DNA from: Oscillospiraceae bacterium
GTDB taxonomy: Bacteria > Bacillota > Clostridia > Oscillospirales > Acutalibacteraceae
DNA length: 6,854 nt
NCBI GenBank assembly: GCA_902774165.1
Contig: CACYHJ010000188.1
Coordinates: 1-6,854 of the forward strand
Direction of reading: 5' to 3'
The stretch's first letter is position 1. Each line of letters starts with the position of its first letter. Below the pieces are notes generated by a model that saw only the letters and a list, made by a program, of their open reading frames with translations, did no database searches and was not told where the DNA came from. Both the position numbers and the translations under genes were made by a program. This document shows, piece by piece, positions 6,379 through 6,854 of this stretch.

Positions 6379-6410
6379 ATTATATCGCCGAAAATTGAAG
6401 TTAAATTGAA
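6379..6410 (-). promoter_or_regulatory. Candidate activator-dependent promoter (P2) with PhoB-box-like repeat
   Basis: A perfect TATAAT (minus strand, 6384-6379) has no good -35 at 16-18 nt. Instead it is preceded, after 7 bp, by two copies of TTCAATTT with an 11-bp period. Replacement of the -35 by such a repeat is the arrangement known for PhoB/OmpR-activated promoters. The arrangement is seen in the sequence; the activity and the protein that binds are inferred. Confidence 0.45.
6392..6410. repeat. 8-bp direct repeat with 11-bp period
   Basis: AAATTGAA at 6392-6399 is repeated exactly at 6403-6410 with a GTT spacer. One helical turn between copies is the typical geometry of binding sites for OmpR/PhoB-type dimers. 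It lies upstream of the P2 TATAAT and could be a site for the operon's own regulator. Confidence 0.7.
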
Positions 6411-6451
6411 ACAACGCTGTTTGGATCATATTGTTTTGCTTTTGTTCCGGT

Positions 6452-6492
6452 CCCGGTCCGTTTGTCGGAAAAAACCGGGGGCTTGTTTTTTT
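6452..6492 (+). terminator. Terminator-like hairpin upstream of the NlpC/P60 gene
   Basis: CCCGGT (6452-6457) pairs with ACCGGG (6474-6479). A second small stem, CCG (6458-6460) with CGG (6466-6468), lies inside, and GGCTTGTTTTTTT follows to 6492. In plus orientation this resembles an intrinsic terminator, though an A-rich bulge interrupts the stem. No plus-strand gene ends before it, so it could be an attenuator for a start further upstream (for example TTGAAA at 6406-6411 with TATTGT at 6429-6434) or an insulator against stray transcription. Confidence 0.3.
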
Positions 6493-6511
6493 CGGCGATG
6501 TGTGATAGAAT
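6483..6511 (+). promoter_or_regulatory. Candidate promoter of the NlpC/P60 gene
   Basis: TTGTTT (6483-6488), a 17-nt spacer and TAGAAT (6506-6511) form a sigma-A-type promoter. TGA directly before the -10 supplies an extended -10 element, offsetting the weak -35. Transcription would start near 6518, about 34 nt before the ATG. Confidence 0.55.
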
Positions 6512-6551
6512 AATGTGAATAATGTTGTTTTCAAGGTGAAGTGACCTGTTT

Positions 6552-6854
6552 ATGATAAAAAACCGCATCGTCTCTCTGTTTGCCGCGGTGCTGATCCTGT
6601 TCAGCGTCGCCGCCGCGCTGCCCGGCAGGGCGGTCGGCGTCTCCGGCGCGGATATCGTCGCCTACGCAAGGCAGTTTATCGGATATAAATATGTGCGCAA
6701 TACCCACGGCCCCACCACGTTCGACTGCTCGGGCTTTGCGCATTTCGTCTTTGCCCATTTCGGCATCGAGCTGCCGTACAGCTCCGCGGACTACTGGAAA
6801 AATCCCTCCGCCTACGGCGAGGTGATCGCTTACGGCTCCGCCGCCGACGGCAAG
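6552..6854 (+). CDS. Secreted NlpC/P60-family cell-wall peptidase, N-terminal part
   Basis: The frame runs open from the ATG at 6552 to the window edge, giving 101 residues. A signal peptide is clear: MIKNR, a hydrophobic core at about 6-23, then a likely cleavage near residues 27-29 (AVG). The mature part begins directly with an NlpC/P60 domain: IVAYARQFIGYKYV (35-48), then FDCSGF (57-62) with the presumed catalytic Cys59, then GIELPYSS (71-78). The catalytic His and third residue would lie beyond the window. Family knowledge: such enzymes cut stem peptides of peptidoglycan outside the membrane, usually between D-Glu and the next residue. There is no SH3 or LysM domain before the catalytic part; extra domains may follow downstream. 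GGTGA at 6535-6539 lies 12 nt before the ATG, rather far, so translation may be modest; no alternative in-frame ATG, GTG or TTG lies between the upstream TGA (6537-6539) and this ATG. Confidence 0.9.
   Translation, partial: MIKNRIVSLFAAVLILFSVAAALPGRAVGVSGADIVAYARQFIGYKYVRNTHGPTTFDCSGFAHFVFAHFGIELPYSSADYWKNPSAYGEVIAYGSAADGK

Larger units (their letters stand above)
6357..6497. repeat. Three copies of the octamer CGCCGAAA in the control region
   Basis: Copies lie at 6357-6364 and 6386-6393 (plus orientation) and 6490-6497 (inverted, TTTCGGCG). The first two extend to CGCCGAAA[C/A]TTGA and are 29 bp apart. The first is just upstream of the P1 -35, the second overlaps the P2 region and the third is in the spacer of the NlpC/P60 promoter. 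This distribution suggests a shared operator for both divergent units. Confidence 0.5.
6291..6551. other. AT-rich divergent intergenic control region
   Basis: This stretch between the minus-strand operon and the plus-strand NlpC/P60 gene has no gene of its own. It is markedly richer in A and T than the flanking genes. It holds two candidate minus-strand promoters, one plus-strand promoter, a direct repeat, an inverted repeat, three copies of one octamer and a terminator-like hairpin, each listed separately. An open frame on the minus strand (6531-6758) runs in from the NlpC/P60 gene and is a shadow. Confidence 0.85.

Overview
The window looks like chromosomal DNA from a GC-rich member of the Clostridia (Oscillospirales/Ruminococcaceae or Lachnospiraceae type, probably gut-associated). 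Coding sequence is strongly GC-rich with G/C-ending codons, ribosome binding sites are strong GGAGG or GGTGA types, and the one long intergenic region is AT-rich. The gene set (a VTC-domain protein, a DUF4956 membrane protein, a Cthe_2159-type beta-helix lipoprotein and a histidine-kinase-like sensor) is typical of gut Firmicutes. No rRNA, tRNA, CRISPR array, insertion sequence or phage gene is seen. The taxon is an inference from family content and base composition.

Layout. Positions 1-333 (+) hold the C-terminal end of a left-handed beta-helix sugar O-acetyltransferase. It overlaps tail-to-tail by 9 bp with a short-chain dehydrogenase (325-1128, -). A clear intrinsic terminator for minus-strand transcription follows at 1188-1223. 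From there to 6281 the minus strand carries five closely spaced genes. In transcription order these are a response-regulator-like protein (5679-6281), an overlapping histidine-kinase-like sensor (4460-5689), a VTC-domain protein related to polyphosphate polymerases (3697-4428), a DUF4956 membrane protein (2981-3652) and a secreted beta-helix lipoprotein (1233-2915). An AT-rich divergent control region (6291-6551) separates this operon from a secreted NlpC/P60 peptidase on the plus strand (6552 onward, cut by the window edge).

How the genes may work together. The five-gene operon has a good promoter in front (TTGACT-N17-TATAAA at 6320-6348) and a good terminator at its end, so it reads as one unit: a membrane sensor and regulator, a cytoplasmic tunnel-fold enzyme with a membrane partner, and a surface polysaccharide-binding protein. 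The notable point is that both signalling proteins lack their phosphotransfer residues. The kinase has Ser (S212) where the phosphorylated His belongs. The regulator has lost the acidic pair and the conserved Lys (now Tyr) of the receiver, and its DNA-binding domain is about 18 residues short. The rest of each protein is well preserved. The pair therefore looks like a signalling module that has moved away from classical phosphorelay, in charge of a possible polyphosphate/envelope system.

The control region is rich in structure. It has an 11-bp-period direct repeat directly upstream of a perfect TATAAT, three copies of the octamer CGCCGAAA and an 11-bp inverted repeat over the main promoter. 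It also has a terminator-like hairpin before the NlpC/P60 promoter. These are candidates for autoregulation and for co-control of the divergent cell-wall peptidase.
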